Assembly: GCA_029237695.1 (NCBI GenBank)
Contig: CM055267.1
Coordinates: 8,335,043 to 8,399,042 of the forward strand
From: Conchocele bisecta
Lineage: Eukaryota > Mollusca > Bivalvia > Lucinida > Thyasiridae
Direction: 5' to 3'
Length of the DNA stretch: 64,000 nucleotides
Under the pieces are notes generated by a model that saw only the letters and a list, made by a program, of their open reading frames with translations, did not search any database and was not told the DNA's origin. Positions 20,795-33,594 of the stretch are shown piece by piece. The position numbers and the translations under genes are program-made. The stretch's first letter is position 1; each line of letters begins with the position of its first letter.

Positions 20795-21102
20795 GAATTA
20801 ATAGTCATTACGGTATACTGAATATCGCTGTTATTGTGTCCAGTGTATTTAACATTCCCATCAGCAGCCTGTTAAATCGCTTTTGTGACGACCAAGATGT
20901 TAGTAGCCTGTAAGCAAATCTAATCTGCGAACGAAATCACAGACAAAAGTTTGACCAGTCGAATGAACCACAAGCTTCAATGTGTCTACTTCTGGTGCAG
21001 ACAGTACGGAATTGTCAATTAACGAGCTCTCAAAAAATACGGCATAACCTGTGTGGTCAGACAGCTCACACCAACAATTTCAGGCGTCCAACGAATAACT
21101 GA

Positions 21103-21174
21103 TACAGTGGAACCTCTCTAAACCTGACACCCTGGGGGTCCCCAGGGTGTCCGGTTTAGTGATGTTTCACTGTA
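21103..21174. mobile_element. Family B hairpin, full copy
   Basis: TACAGTGGAACCTCTCTAAA … GATGTTTCACTGTA. The centre CCCTGGGGGTCCCCAGGG is a perfect dyad apart from one base. Confidence 0.85.
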
Positions 21175-22477
21175 CATGGTTGAGAAAATATAAAAAATAT
21201 ATTAAACTAAGAGCTCATAGACAATGGCTGCGCTTCAACTGAACTGGTAAACATCACACACGGACTGCACACTACGATGTATGTATATGAGAACTTCTCA
21301 TTTCCATTACAGACGCAGATAATGTTGAGAAAATTTTACAAATAAATCACATAGCTTGGCAACTGAAAGGGAATATATTAGTCACGCATACAACACATCT
21401 CAATCATGTTTGTATACAATTTGAATAACGTTTTTGAAAATGAGAACAACTTCCGCATGATGAGTGCCTGATAACCTTCGTTCAGAGAAAAAAAGAGTGA
21501 TATTTTCAAATCGCCAAGAAATCACCCAAACTTCATGGTAATGAAGAATATACATTCATGTCTGTCATCGCGGTCAATGAAGAAGCATAAATATGTCGTT
21601 ATCAAACGGAATTAACAAGCCAGTCTAAGGAATGCGACGATTTGAAGCCTCACTAACATGTAAAATTCTGGCAGAAACAGGAAAAATATAAACTTCTAAC
21701 ACGATTTTCGTATGATTCAGAACGTGTAATTATAGTGCGTTGGTGTTAAAATCGTAAAGCTACCAACAACGGATATCACAAAACATTTGTATTCCAAGAT
21801 GTCAAGCATAAGCTCTCCCGAAAGAGCCTAAAAGAACTGGACGTGGGACCCATAATTTTATAAAAATGACGTGTTGTGCCACCACGCGCGGCTCGTGACG
21901 TCATTCCTGCACGTGCGGGATTAGGAAGTTCTACCATATCCTGCCCATTCATCGGACACAAACTACATAAACATAGTTATATTCCATTATTTGAAAAATA
22001 CACTATAAAGTATCCGCTATATTAACTTATATGACATTCAGTCACACGTGACCGCAAGCGTCGAATGTATCAACGCCGGTTGCTTAGCAACGAATTTTGC
22101 GGCACGGCGACAACGGGCATATTCTGTCATAGACCCCACGAGAGACTACCCTGACGGAATATAGAACGATAAGTGTAGTTTTAGACACACTTTTAAAGTT
22201 ATATATCATGTGACAGTACTTCTTGACCCACCCACGTAGTCTGTACATTCTTTCCTAGCCACGGGGTATACAATTAGTGGGTGTATCACGCCGTGGCGCC
22301 GTTTGGCGCCGTATTTGAACACTGGCATATGTATATGGAACAGTGTGACGTTTTAAACAATACAGGAGATCGTGATGAGAGCAAAGTTCCACAGCGGCCG
22401 TTATCCATTTGTCAACTACTTCGTTGAATTAATGGTGAACATCGTAGGTCTGCCCAGGCTGTGCGGATGGGCAGGCT
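21175..22477. other. Unassigned intergenic region
   Basis: No repeat family member or coding signal was noticed between the family B hairpin and the family J element. Confidence 0.45.
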
Positions 22478-22718
22478 GGGGCCGTTTCACTAACCTTCGT
22501 ACGACTAATTATTCGTAAGAGCAAAATTATGATAGTCTGTAAATTTCACATTAACAATTTTTTCTTGTAAACAATTATTGAATTTACATTTATTGAGCAT
22601 ATGCTGCATATGCAGACTATGCTCAATAAATGTAAATCCATCAATTGAAATTTCCAGACGATCCTAAATTTGCACTTACGAATATTTTAGTCGTACGAGG
22701 TTTAGTGAAACGGGCCCC
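22478..22718. mobile_element. Family J MITE, full copy
   Basis: A foldback of about 240 bp bounded by GGGGCCGTTTCACTAACCTT and its complement ending GAAACGGGCCCC. The centre GCATATGCTGCATATGCAGA sits between two copies of the ATTTACATTTATTGAGCAT arm. This is the reference form of the family, with a non-coding interior. Confidence 0.85.
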
Positions 22719-23476
22719 TGGCTGATGTATGGATATACTGGTCACACTAAACGGCATGTTTCTTTAATCAGACTGATATCGCATATGAAATGAAGCAGAC
22801 ACGTTTTCAGTCATCTGTCCACATTGTAGCAATCAGAAGCTGTCAGCCATCGCAAAGTCTACAAAGTCATATTGGCCACATGAAAGCACGTCTGAATTAA
22901 ACATAATTGGCGTTCCCGTCATTAAACGGCTCTGTCCGTGCAGATACAGCGTAGACGTGGCCACGGGCTCCACTGACCCGTTACCACAGCCTCCGTAACG
23001 ACCGTCCCACTAGAGGGCGTGTTTGTTGACACCGTTGGCATAGTGATATCACGGATAAAGACCAGTCTTCAGTACTGGACACGTATTGTAAACCAAACAC
23101 CAAGGTACCGATGCTTCTGTACATGTTACTACGAGTGCCTAATATAAGCCGTGTCTGGAAATATTTTGATTAAATCGTTGTTGCGGAACATATGGTTCGT
23201 CAAGTCGCAATGAAGACCAGCAAATGAAGCAATATCATAACGCGCATACATCCATTTAGACACACTTCGATTGTCCGTGTCACGTGTTTGTGTACGTTCC
23301 AATAAGCCATCGGGGTGATACCACAAACAATCAGAACACAATATGGTATTAAACACTATTTATTTTAGAACGATTACAAAAAAAAAGCGCGAGTGCACTT
23401 AATTACAAATGATTTCGTAGGCACAGATGAAGACGTAAGGCCTTGTCCGATATGGCGACCACCATACCACCGCACA

Positions 23477-23553
23477 TATTTCCCCAGCCGAGGATCGAAC
23501 CCGGGGCATTGGTGAGAAGCGCGCCCGTTACCGATTTACTGATAAATCAGGCA
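23477..23553 (-). repeat. Second tRNA-SINE type, relic
   Basis: The minus strand reads GCCTGATTTATCAGTAAATC, then CCCCGGGTTCGATCCTCGGC. The latter is a perfect B box with a pairing T arm; the A-box region is weak. It differs in sequence from the 15-kb SINE family. Confidence 0.5.
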
Positions 23554-23697
23554 TTTGATAATTCTGAGCCATAGGTGTGTGCTATGCGATCACGAACAGA
23601 CATTATCACTTGAGATAACTTAAATAAGTAAAAAAATAAGAGTACATGTGTTTCTTGGTATTTAGAGTCTCCGCTGCACTACCAAATTTGCCCTAAA

Positions 23698-23831
23698 ACA
23701 TTAGGAATGGGTGTGATAACAGTGCGTTCTTTGAACGCACTGTTATCACACCCATTCCTAATGTCTTAACCCGAATAGCGTTCTTTGAACGCACTGTTAT
23801 CACACCCATTCCTAATGTCTTACCCGAATAG
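23698..23831. repeat. Palindrome with its right arm tandemly duplicated
   Basis: The 66-bp palindrome 23698-23763 (ACATTAGGAATGGGTGTGAT … complement) is followed by a 54-bp direct repeat: GCGTTCTTTGAACGCACTGT starts at 23724 and again at 23778, each ending in CCCGAATA. Confidence 0.85.
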
Positions 23832-24077
23832 CATCGTAACTGACATGGTGCATACTCGCAGCGCCATTCGGCCAATTATTATTTCTAAAACAATGGACAT
23901 CAAACTCAAGGCTAATATCGGAGGAAAACGTTAGGTTCTCGAACTCTCACGACAAATATGATTGACCGTAAACGAGTAGGACCAATATTCTATTAAACTA
24001 GTCTTATAAATAGGTTACCGAACTTGGAAGCACACGAGTGACTTCCCCTACAACTACTTCCAATGCATTCGTGGCGT

Positions 24078-25238
24078 GAGAATTGGCAGAATGTGTCGGT
24101 TTGACGTCACGTTGCTTTGTTTCAACTAAGCAACGTGTACGGGGCGCCATGCAGGACAGGTTAATTATGTGTACAAAACCAATTTTGTCCAGACAAAATT
24201 GAGGTTTGTAACACTAAAAATCACAAAATCCTATTATGTAAAATTCTGATATACAAAATTCATTTTTGTTATAAAGGATTCAATTTTGTAAGACAGAATT
24301 GACTTTTGTGAACAAAATTCAGTTTTGTGGGACAGAATTCAGTTTTGTCCACAAAAGTCAGTTTTCTCCACAAAAATGAGTTTGCGTAACTGATAGTCTA
24401 TGTCATCTCTACGTTGATTGTTTGAGATCGATCTTAGTCCATTTTACTAGATGGTGGAGTACACTTCAAGTTTAAATATTTCAATGCGAAAATATAACCC
24501 AATAAATCAATATTATACTTCTTTATGGACAGTTATATTAGTTATATTATGATTACAAAATATATACCTCTAGTTCTATCCAAGAATCTTATTGTGACTA
24601 ATCATGTATGCGGATGCCAGGGCGGCCAAATAACAACTAGTTTATATAAACATTTTAACAATAGCATCGTTTTATTTCAAGTAACCAACATTGTGATAGC
24701 GTTATTAAATGTATGTACATAGTCAATACATAATTACAATAAACGATTGGCATGGCAACCAATTCACAAAATGTTATTTTCCATCCAAGTTCCATCATGT
24801 TTGTTGCTGATATATCTTTATACATAGTATTCAGGCCACATTTTTGTCATACTGTATCTGACCAATGGTAGTCCTTCTTACATGCGTGTGCCATATTTGG
24901 GCAACAGAATCTAAACGTATGCAAATACGTATACGAAACGTATGCAGAATTGAATTTTGTGACACAGAATCGAATTTTGTGGCACAAAAGTGAATTTTGT
25001 GACACAGAATTGAGTTTTGTGGCACAAAAGTGAATTTTTTAAAGTGAATTTTGTGACACAGAATTGAGTTTTGTGGCACAAAAGTGAATTTTGTTGACAA
25101 AATCAGTATATATTTAATTTTGTTTTGTTTTTGTCAAGTTCATAGGTACAAAAATTAATTGTGTTGACAAAATTGAGCCATGTCCCACTTGGCGCCCCGT
25201 AACGTGGTGTCAAACCGACAAAATCCGCCAACTCTCAT
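24078..25238. mobile_element. TIR element with two 20-bp phased arrays around a unique centre
   Basis: Long imperfect TIRs start GAGAATTGGCAGAATGTGTC and include ACGGGGCGCC. Next to each TIR is an array of GAATTTTGTGACACAGAATT-type words. In the right array the words start at 24952, 24972, 24992, 25012 and 25032, then 25046, 25066 and 25086 (20-bp period with one slip). The left array (about 24160-24390) has the inverse or alternating form. A 560-bp non-repetitive AT-rich centre (24390-24945) has no convincing ORF. Confidence 0.8.
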
Positions 25239-25307
25239 GTCGATGACGGAAGATTATTACTGGTGATATCCAAGTTATGTAAGGTGTTTATACGACTGGT
25301 CTATACT

Positions 25308-25543
25308 TGAGAAACGCCATGTGATTTTATACCTTCGGACATCTGCGTAAGTTCATGAAATACGTTTACAATATTTTCTGTAAATGGCATCAAAAGTTGA
25401 CACAATTTTCAAAGTACATGCATGTACACTGAATATTTTGTCAACTTTTGGCTTTTATTTATAAAAAATATTGTAACTTTTGTAAACGTATTTAATGAAA
25501 TTAAGCAGATGTCCGAAGGTACAAAACCACATGGCGTGTCTCA
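25308..25543. mobile_element. Family F MITE
   Basis: TTGAGAAACGCCATGTGATT … ACATGGCGTGTCTCA. The arms run through GACATCTGCGTAA…TTACAATATTTTC and complement. Confidence 0.82.
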
Positions 25544-25862
25544 AATATATATATATATACAAAGTCCGTCAGCGTCCACGGGTTGGTGTGTCGGTATGCC
25601 AGGCAGGGACGAGCGCCATATTTTAGTGTCGCCTCTGTGAATAACAAACACGTACATTATACGTTCGAGACGTTCGCAAACGCATTTGTTAATTGGCCAA
25701 TTGTCTCCATGGAGATGCTAACGTCTCCGTGGCATCGGGGTCGTAATGAAATGTGATATGTAACGACTGTTTATACCGACGGTGTTGAGTAGTGCCATAT
25801 TAGATTGATACAACAGCAGATGTGTGTAATGTTCGTATCGGGATGAAGCTGCACATACGGGC

Positions 25863-26309
25863 ACTGGTTATCACACCATGTAATCGAGCTTAGCGCGTAA
25901 GAGGTACGCTCGAGGTTTAACCACACTAAATCATCAGATATTCATTCGCGGTGTAGTCAAAACAAAAGTAGTACGTTAAAACAATAAACCAGATTTGTTA
26001 TGCAATAGACACTCTTTGCTTGCAGAAACGAGTCAATTGATGCACTAATCCACTTCACAGGTATGTAAATGTATCATTTACATCAGTTTCAAGCATATGC
26101 TTTCGGATTATTTTGTAAGTCGGATCATGTTTGTCATGTGAGGCGATTTCAATTCCAGCCGCTGTCTTTTTGCGCCACCACCAGGGTGGTCACAGGAGAT
26201 TGAATACGAAAAATAAAAGTAGCAAAGAATAGCAAAATGTGTGGTCATTGGTTAGTTTATATAAAATCTTGGTTGTGGTGGGCCTCGATTACATGGTGTG
26301 ATAACCAGT
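25863..26309. mobile_element. TIR element, 447 bp
   Basis: Exact 26-bp TIRs ACTGGTTATCACACCATGTA-ATCGAG (25863-25888) and complement (26284-26309). The interior includes GGTTTAACCACACTAAATCA and CCACCAGGGTGGTCACAGGA. Non-coding. Confidence 0.82.
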
Positions 26310-26328
26310 AACACAGACTGCCGCTGGA

Positions 26329-26795
26329 CTGGTGTTATGATGGTTTAACCACACCAAATAATTATATATTCATTCGAAAGTAGTGCGGTAAAGAAAATAA
26401 TCCATCTTTTGATGATGTGTTATGCCATAGACAATTTTTGCTTATAGAAACTGGTAAATTTATGTACCGATTTTACTTCACATGCATGGTAATGTATCAT
26501 TTACATCATATTCAAGCATATGTCTGCGGTTTATTTTGTAATTCGGTACATGTTTGTCATGTGAGGTGGTTTCAATTACAGCCGCTGACATTTTGGGCCA
26601 CCACCTGGGTGGTCACAGGAGATTGAATTTATCTTTATTAACAACACTAATTAAACCTATATTGTAATTAGTGACTATCCAGAGCAGAATGGGGGCGGGT
26701 TAGGTAAAATCGGTCCCACTACATCCATAACAAATTGAAAGTAGTATAGAATAGCCAAATGTGTGGTAAATGGTTAGGCTATATAGTAAAATCAA
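26329..26795. mobile_element. Diverged tandem copy of the 25863 element
   Basis: GGTTTAACCACACCAAATAA (26343) to GCCACCACCTGGGTGGTCAC and on to ATATAGTAAAATC follow the first copy at an offset of about 430 bp. An insertion of about 95 bp (26637-26730) splits it. No clear TIRs remain. Confidence 0.7.
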
Positions 26796-28297
26796 AGTTC
26801 TGATCAATTGTGGAACTAGAGACTGAAAGTTGCATATTTTCTCAATCATCATCAAGAGGAACATGTACTATGATGGTGTAAACTCATTCCCAGCCATGCG
26901 TTTTCTCTAGAATACATTACTGCTTGAAACTCCCGGACAAAATTTACGAAACTGGCGGCTAACTGGTCACTGCTACCTAACAGTGAGAGCTAAATATCAT
27001 AGCTGCTGTATTCATACGCACGAAAATTCATATGAAAATGAGGGTAAAGTGCATCGAACATATGTAGGTGTCTCTGGTAACATTGTCAATGGTAAACTAT
27101 TTTCGACCACAGTTCTGTACCCAGCGTTGACATTTTTCTCGATTTTGTGCAGGTTTTGGAAACCCGTTCCCAAATCCATCCAATAGCAGCAATGCCATAG
27201 CAGCAATGTTTTGTTGTCACCATTATGTTGCGAAATATTCCAGCGTAACACCTGTACTGTATGTTCTATTTATCTACAAATTACACTGCGCAATACACAA
27301 ACTTGTAGTCACTGTGTGTGTGTTTGTCCGAATTCTGTGGCAGCATGCGAGTGGGCGGAGCTACCAGGGCCATATATATCTAGCGGTTACAGTGTCATCT
27401 AAAAATAGACGCAAGCTCCTGCGTATTCAGGCACATGCCCAGATTGGCCTAATGTGCCCCATCCGTGATTTTTTGCGCGATGTCGGGCGCAAGACAATCA
27501 ATAATTTGCCGGCATTGACAATAATTAATAAGGGGGATTGCCGCAATCGCGCGTGCTGGATGTATCCCTGCCATCCCTGCATGATACGTAAACAAATCAA
27601 AGTTGGCTATGAAGGGCAATTCTTCGTTTTGATTGGTGGAAAATTTTGTGAATATTAACTAGCGTCAAATGACGCGCATACGCGATCCAATGGGATAAAC
27701 CCGAGATGCTGGGATAAACCCGAAAATGCTGGGGTTACTAGTAAGGAGATTTTGAGCAGAGGTCGATTATAAATTAGCCGAATAAACACATTTTACGCGA
27801 TTATACGTGGCTGAAACTTGTTCTGTTTAATAAATAAAAGCTTTAAATTAGCCCAATAATCGGCGTATGTTGGCGTATATGGCCATTAGAGCCAACTATG
27901 GACTTCAACAACAATAACTTCCGGGTTAAATCTCTTCAGGCGTTCAGCTCATTAAGTATTCAAAATTGTGTTATTTGGCTATAAGTAAAGTTTTAAACGG
28001 AGATAATTGCCAAAAATGCAAACTTTATCGGTTGATGCAATTTGGAAGTGATACAGAAAAATTCGCGTTCGTAGATTACCGAATAGCGGAGAAAAGGGTT
28101 GCTACAAACTTTTTCAGAATTCGATGGATAACCAACATATTAGCCGATCTATAAATAGATCGGCTAATAACAAACGTATTTTCCAGAATTTAACTGATAA
28201 ACTGAGCCCAAAACTGTGAAAACTGTAGAGAATAGTATATGTATTTTTGGTCGTACTCGCCATTTAAGCGTAGCACGATAATATGGCTGCCCCCATA
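26796..28297. other. Unassigned intergenic region
   Basis: Small items only: a duplicated GGGATAAACCCGA(G/A)(A)ATGCT unit near 27692-27731 and a 30-bp palindrome ATTAGCCGATCTATAAATAG at 28138-28167. The 150-codon frame at 27206-27658 has no domain. Confidence 0.45.
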
Positions 28298-28515
28298 TGT
28301 GGTTGTCTGGAGTCATGGGGCTCTGACATGGGCTTTACGACCAGTGTAGATTGAGATCAGCATGTGCATCCGCACAATCTGATCACGATCTACACTGTTC
28401 GTCATTCCATCAATGAAACACCTGTCATGCGTTATCCGGCTACAGAAGTTTTCTATTTGATCAGGAGCTACACTGATCGCAAATCCCATAAGCCGCATTG
28501 CTCCACTCACAGCCA
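28298..28515. mobile_element. Family C MITE
   Basis: TGTGGTTGTCTGGAGTCATG to TTGCTCCACTCACAGCCA, a full-length diverged copy. Confidence 0.78.
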
Positions 28516-28600
28516 GCTATGATAACAATATTGAGGATGGCACGAGTGATGCTCGAGTACTCGAGACTAGCAACAAGTATGACTGTAGGCAACTTATGGA

Positions 28601-28966
28601 ATACAGTCGAACCTCCCCGAACGACCACCTCTCTACAACAACACCCTCTATATAACAGCCGCTATTTTATATCCCAAATGGATGATTTCCTATGTATCTA
28701 ACATGAGCTGAGCACGAAAAGTGTCGCCTGCTTTTGCTGTTTTTCTCAATAAAAACATGTTTTGACAGCATTTTAAAATCATTTCCATTGGAAATGATTC
28801 TAAAATGTTGTCAATGCATGTTTTTTATTAGAATTATCGAAGAAAATAAATACACAGAGGACGACAAAATTTAATTCAGCATTAACCTCCCTACAACAGC
28901 CACCTCTCTACAACAGCCAGTTTTGCGTCTTCCCATGGGTGGCTGTTGTAGAGAGGTTGCACTGTA
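28601..28966. mobile_element. Family N element containing family M, inverse copy
   Basis: TACAGTCGAACCTCCCCGAA … TAGAGAGGTTGCACTGTA. M lies at about 28700-28890. TA at both edges fits a Tc1/mariner-type target (inference). Confidence 0.82.
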
Positions 28967-29592
28967 TATTTGTTGGCGCTTGCACTTTATTGAATCGGTA
29001 TACTGTTCCTATATTACTTGTTGTTTGAACAAGTGGGAGTCGGTTGCTAAGACAATTTGCAGCACGTGTAATGGACAATGAACATCAACGCATATGTTCT
29101 TAGTATGTTTCTTCGGGCGAACCAGTAATTGTTTCGCAAAATGTCTCCGTGAAAGTTGTATAACAGCATCATTCATTTAAGAGGACTCCACGCACTTTAA
29201 ACATATCAATGTATTGTGCAGGCCAGTAAACGTAACAGCGCATGGTTTTATTACTTATATTTACACTGCATTTTCAGATAGTTTCAAAAATGTAAATAAC
29301 CAAATATGGCATTAAATTTAATAATAATCTTGTTTTACGTCATGTTGTCGCAATTCTTGGAACGGCGATGTTGCCTGTCAGTAGCGTGCAGTTATTGACA
29401 CCCTCTTGTAAATTAACGACGTCAAACGAATTTTAACCTATCAGCAACATCTAGCGACGTCTTGTGTGTCTAATGTAAATATTATAAAATGCAACCTCTC
29501 TAAACCGGACACCAATTTAGCCTCAGTCAGTGTATATTCATGGATGTATACCTTGTAATAGGAGACTTCTGCTAAAGCCGGCGCGACAATAA

Positions 29593-29985
29593 CAAGGTGT
29601 ATGAGTGGTACTAACAACAACAACAAGTACCGATTCAAAGTACGTATTATTTTATAGTTTCCTTATCACGTAACGGATTTTGATGTGATATGGCGCATCA
29701 AACGCGTCTTGTTAAGCTGCATTTGGTGGTCTCTTTATTTTCGCCCAAACTTCTGTCGTTTTTGCGAAGAATCGATTTCCGTGTCTCGGACACGGAAATG
29801 GGTTCTTCGCAAAAACCACATAAGTCTGTGCCAAATTCCCTAGACCACCAAATGCAGCTCATGAAGACACGTTTGCTGCGCCATATTTCATCAAAATCCG
29901 TTGCATATTAAGGAAAATATCAAATAATACTTACTTTGTAGTGGGCCACGTTGTTGTTGTTGTAACCACGTGATCATGCACCTTG
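29593..29985. mobile_element. Family D MITE, full
   Basis: CAAGGTGTATGAGTGGTACT … TAACCACGTGATCATGCACC. The left E-box is lost; the central hairpin is GATTTCCGTGTCTCGGACAC. Confidence 0.82.
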
Positions 29986-30095
29986 AATAAACACATTAGA
30001 AATCGGGAGCGTATAATATAAAATGAATGCATCGAATGCGCCATATTACACGCAATGCACATACTCATATTGTGTAGTGCTCGGAAAGTTAAATC

Positions 30096-30166
30096 ACAGT
30101 GGAACCTCTCTAAACCGGACACCCGGAGTTCTCCCAGGGTGTCCGGTTTAGAGAGGTTCCACTATA
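30096..30166. mobile_element. Family B hairpin, full copy
   Basis: ACAGTGGAACCTCTCTAAAC … GAGAGGTTCCACTATA, with arms of about 30 bp showing two mismatches. Confidence 0.85.
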
Positions 30167-31040
30167 CTATTATTTACGAAGATCACCCCTGTCTGTCAAC
30201 GTCTTCCTGTGACATGCCGTCGACAGTCGGGAGTCGCCGGATGTGAATCAGTCTACATTGTCGAGCAAACATTGTCCCTGCTCACTTTAATGACATTCCA
30301 GAAACTTATATTCAAATCAGTTGATGCGAATTAAAACCTCATCAATTTCAAAGACGAATAAATCATTTTATTCACGGGTGTACAGAATAGTAATGATAGT
30401 GTAGACGAATTACCATTATCGTCAACAAATGTTAAACCCATTCTATTTTACATGTTTTTGAAAGGGTTAAATTGTGTGTGAAGTCGTTTGCCACGCGCGT
30501 CTGTCGTACCGGCTAAATCGTTTTGTTGCCATTGTTAACGCTCGGCTTACAACCAGGGTCGATGTTCAAACAGCGAAAATGTGTGTCGTGTCTCCATTTC
30601 GGCAACGACCATTAGAACTGCAGTCTGTCATTAAAGTGCGAAACTACGATGCACATCATACGAAATAGGGAATGTTCATAAGATGTGCGACCCACGTATA
30701 ACCGGGCGGGCAATGATGAAACTTCGCGTGTTAATAATGAACCATTTAATGCAGGCATATTTAGGTTCATTTATTTCCAAGAACAAACGGCGTTGCTTGT
30801 TTGGTTGTCCTGTCTCTATACTATAGGTTCGTGCTGGTAATTGTTGGGACAGCAGAATAGTAAGCACGACACTGTTGTACGGCGACGGGCAGACAACCAT
30901 GAACATCCTACTTAAGACGACATCCGTTATCGCCGGCCATGTTATTGCCACTTAAGGTAACAAAGAAAGCAACATTCCGGCCGCGCTAATCCCAACTAGT
31001 GTCCCAACTAGCCTCTTTATATTATAAACACATGTAGTTA

Positions 31041-31285
31041 AAATAATGTGATTTTGTACCTAAGAAAATTTGATATTTTTCGTGAAATATATTAAAGAAT
31101 ATATGTCATATTTTCTGTAAATTACATCGAAAGGTGGCGACATTTTCATAGAAAATGCGATTGGAATTATATTCCGCATTTTCTTTAGAAATTTCGTCAA
31201 CTTTCGACATCATTTACGGTAAATGACGTCAATTTTGCAAATATGTTCATAAGATATCGCAGGTACAAAATTATATGACGTGTCT
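31041..31285. mobile_element. Family F MITE
   Basis: The left end starts within AATAATGTGATTTTGTACCT. The right end is AAATTATATGACGTGTCTTG. The central hairpin is AAAATGCGATTGGAATTATA … TTCCGCATTTTCT. Confidence 0.75.
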
Positions 31286-31480
31286 TGTGGCTGACTGAAG
31301 AAATGGGGCTTATGGATTGTCTGACCAGTGTAGCTTCTGGTCGAATAGCACACTCGTGTAGCCTGGGATTGCTTGTTACAACCATGATGGGTGTTTCATT
31401 GATGGATTGGCGAACAGTGCAGATCCTGATCTACACTGGTCGCAAAACCCATAAACCCCATTTCTCCAGTCGAAGCCACT
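31286..31480. mobile_element. Family C MITE directly abutting family F
   Basis: TGTGGCTGACTGAAGAAATG to CCATTTCTCCAGTCGAAGCC. There is no spacer between it and the family F element ending at 31285. Confidence 0.78.
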
Positions 31481-31938
31481 TATATATAGACATGAACTGT
31501 GAATCCATCATCCGCCGATTCCCCGATCCTACAGGACACTGTCCATGCTAGTGAGGCATAGCCATAGACAGGGGCGGGGTGTGGTGTTGCTGGGGTGGGG
31601 GAGTGGAAGCGCTTCACTTGACACGCAGTGTACACAATCAATGTGATATCGCTGCTTTATTTCACCAGTGTATACAGATACTTGGCGTGTATTCGAGTCT
31701 AATTACATCACTGAAATTGTGAGTGATGTACGTATATAATAAAACCCTATTTGATTTGTATGTGGATATATGCCACTCGTTCCGCCGCGCAACGATATTG
31801 CGCTCCTGAAGTCGCCAATATCGCACGCTACGGAACTCGTGCATATATCCGCATGCAAATCAAATAACCTGTACATATAGTATGTCTATAAATTTACATG
31901 AATGGTGAATATTGTTACCGATGTCGCTCAGTGTATGT

Positions 31939-32312
31939 TACGGAGCCCCGCAGGTGACATGGATTTTTTTATATTAATTCGTTCCCACGAAATAACAATT
32001 TGTTCCCTCAATTTAATAATTCGTTCCTTCGAATTAACAATTCGTTCCTTCGAATTAACAATTCGTTCCCATGAAATGACAATTCGTTCCCTCAATTTAA
32101 GAATTCGTTCCCACGACTTAACAATTCGTTCCCACGAATTAACAATTCGTTCCCGTGGGAACGAATTGTTATTTCGTGGGAACAAATTGTTAAATTGAGG
32201 GAACGAATTGTTAATTCGTGGGAACGAATTGTTAATTGAGTGAACGAATTGTTATATCGTGGGAACGAATTAATGAAAAAAAAGAATTCTACGTCCCCTG
32301 CGGGGCTCCGTA
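31939..32312. mobile_element. TIR element with a 21-bp phased array (AATTCGTTCCCACGAATTAAC type)
   Basis: TIRs are TACGGAGCCCCGCAGGTGAC and its complement at 32289-32312. Words beginning AATT start at 31976, 31997, 32018, 32039, 32060, 32081, 32102, 32123 and 32144 (exactly 21 bp). The array then reverses orientation at 32150 and continues as the complementary word to about 32270, so the whole element can fold back. Non-coding. Confidence 0.88.
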
Positions 32313-32811
32313 GTATGCCGTGTCTTCGTGGCCTGGTGACAAACATGGGGCGTTAGGGACACTTGCACGCTGGAGAGTTTCATGAATACGATTTAATAAA
32401 GGTGTCATGAAATTGAATAACTGTAAAATGATTGTCCAACTCAGATGTCAACTCATATAGCTTAATTTCATAATTGTCCGTGGTCATTTAAAGCGACTGT
32501 CTCAGAGGGTACCTCCGCAGATACGTTTCACAAAAAGAAAACAGCTGAGATACATTAATGACTATTGTATGAATAAAGTAGCAGCATTTACATGTCAGAT
32601 CCCGATGTTGTAAACAACATGTCGAGGTAACTCCATGCTAAATTCAGATGGCCGTACCAGGAAATACATATCAGGACACGCCCACACGTAGTGACGTAAT
32701 ACAGTTTACGTGTTCATGGTTACCATTGTCAATTTTATTGTCATGTTGCTAAATATACGTACAACGATAAACCCACTTGAAACGCTTTTCAAAAGCGTTG
32801 CTACAAAATAT

Positions 32812-33300
32812 TTTCAGCACATATGCCAGGTTATAATAAAGGGAGACAGATAGTTTTGTATATTCTGTAGATATGACATTTTCTGGCAAAATAAACATTC
32901 ATTCCACTATTAACCCATGTATTGACTGGCATTATTACACATTTTATATAAGACGAAAATTTCCACACTGATATCAGGGGCGATAGCCGTGTTTCCTTAA
33001 AATGTTAACGGACATTACTATTCATTCTCTGTATTTATTTATTTATTTATGATCATATTGTATAATCTTTCGAAAATATTATTTTTCAGGTGACGCATTT
33101 AATTAGTATACATAATTAAAACATAGCATATCACATTTGCATATGAAACTAGCCTGATACCACCGCGAGTCACTATCAGTAAACTAAATATTAATAAATG
33201 ATGATATCTGTATAGCGGTCACCCGTAATTTTTAGAATTATACACTTATTTAATTACTGTAAAGAACATTTTGTGCCTACTGAGTGGACATGTACATTTA
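32812..33300. mobile_element. Family H MITE (about 490 bp)
   Basis: The left end is altered (GCCAGGTTATAATAAAGGGA); the right end is TGCCTACTGAGTGGACATGT. The diagnostic interior includes ATATCAGGGGCGATAGCCGT and GATACCACCGCGAGTCACTA. Confidence 0.8.
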
Positions 33301-33594
33301 AATCACAATAAACGTTGTCATACTTCAACCCATGCTGTACATGTATAATAAGCAAACTAATCGAATTTAACAACATGAAAACTAAATGTAATATGTGACG
33401 TAGTCGATGACGTATTATCCAGCATTCGACAAGTTATCACATGACTAATAGTTGATCGAGTATTCGCGGGAAATTTGAATGCCTTTTTCAAGTCACCGAT
33501 AGTGCCATATACGTGCAGAAAACCGATAAAAGTCTACAGATAATGCTCCATTACCAACTGGTTTGCTCACATTTCACCCACATCTGAGACCCTG

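Larger units (their letters stand above)
28967..31040. other. Intergenic, sparse repeats
   Basis: Outside the D (29593-29985) and B (30096-30166) elements nothing was recognised, including 30167-31040. Confidence 0.45.

Noticed and set aside
27206..27658. 150-codon frame that could be a gene
   Set aside because: No domain, unusual composition, no splice or promoter support.
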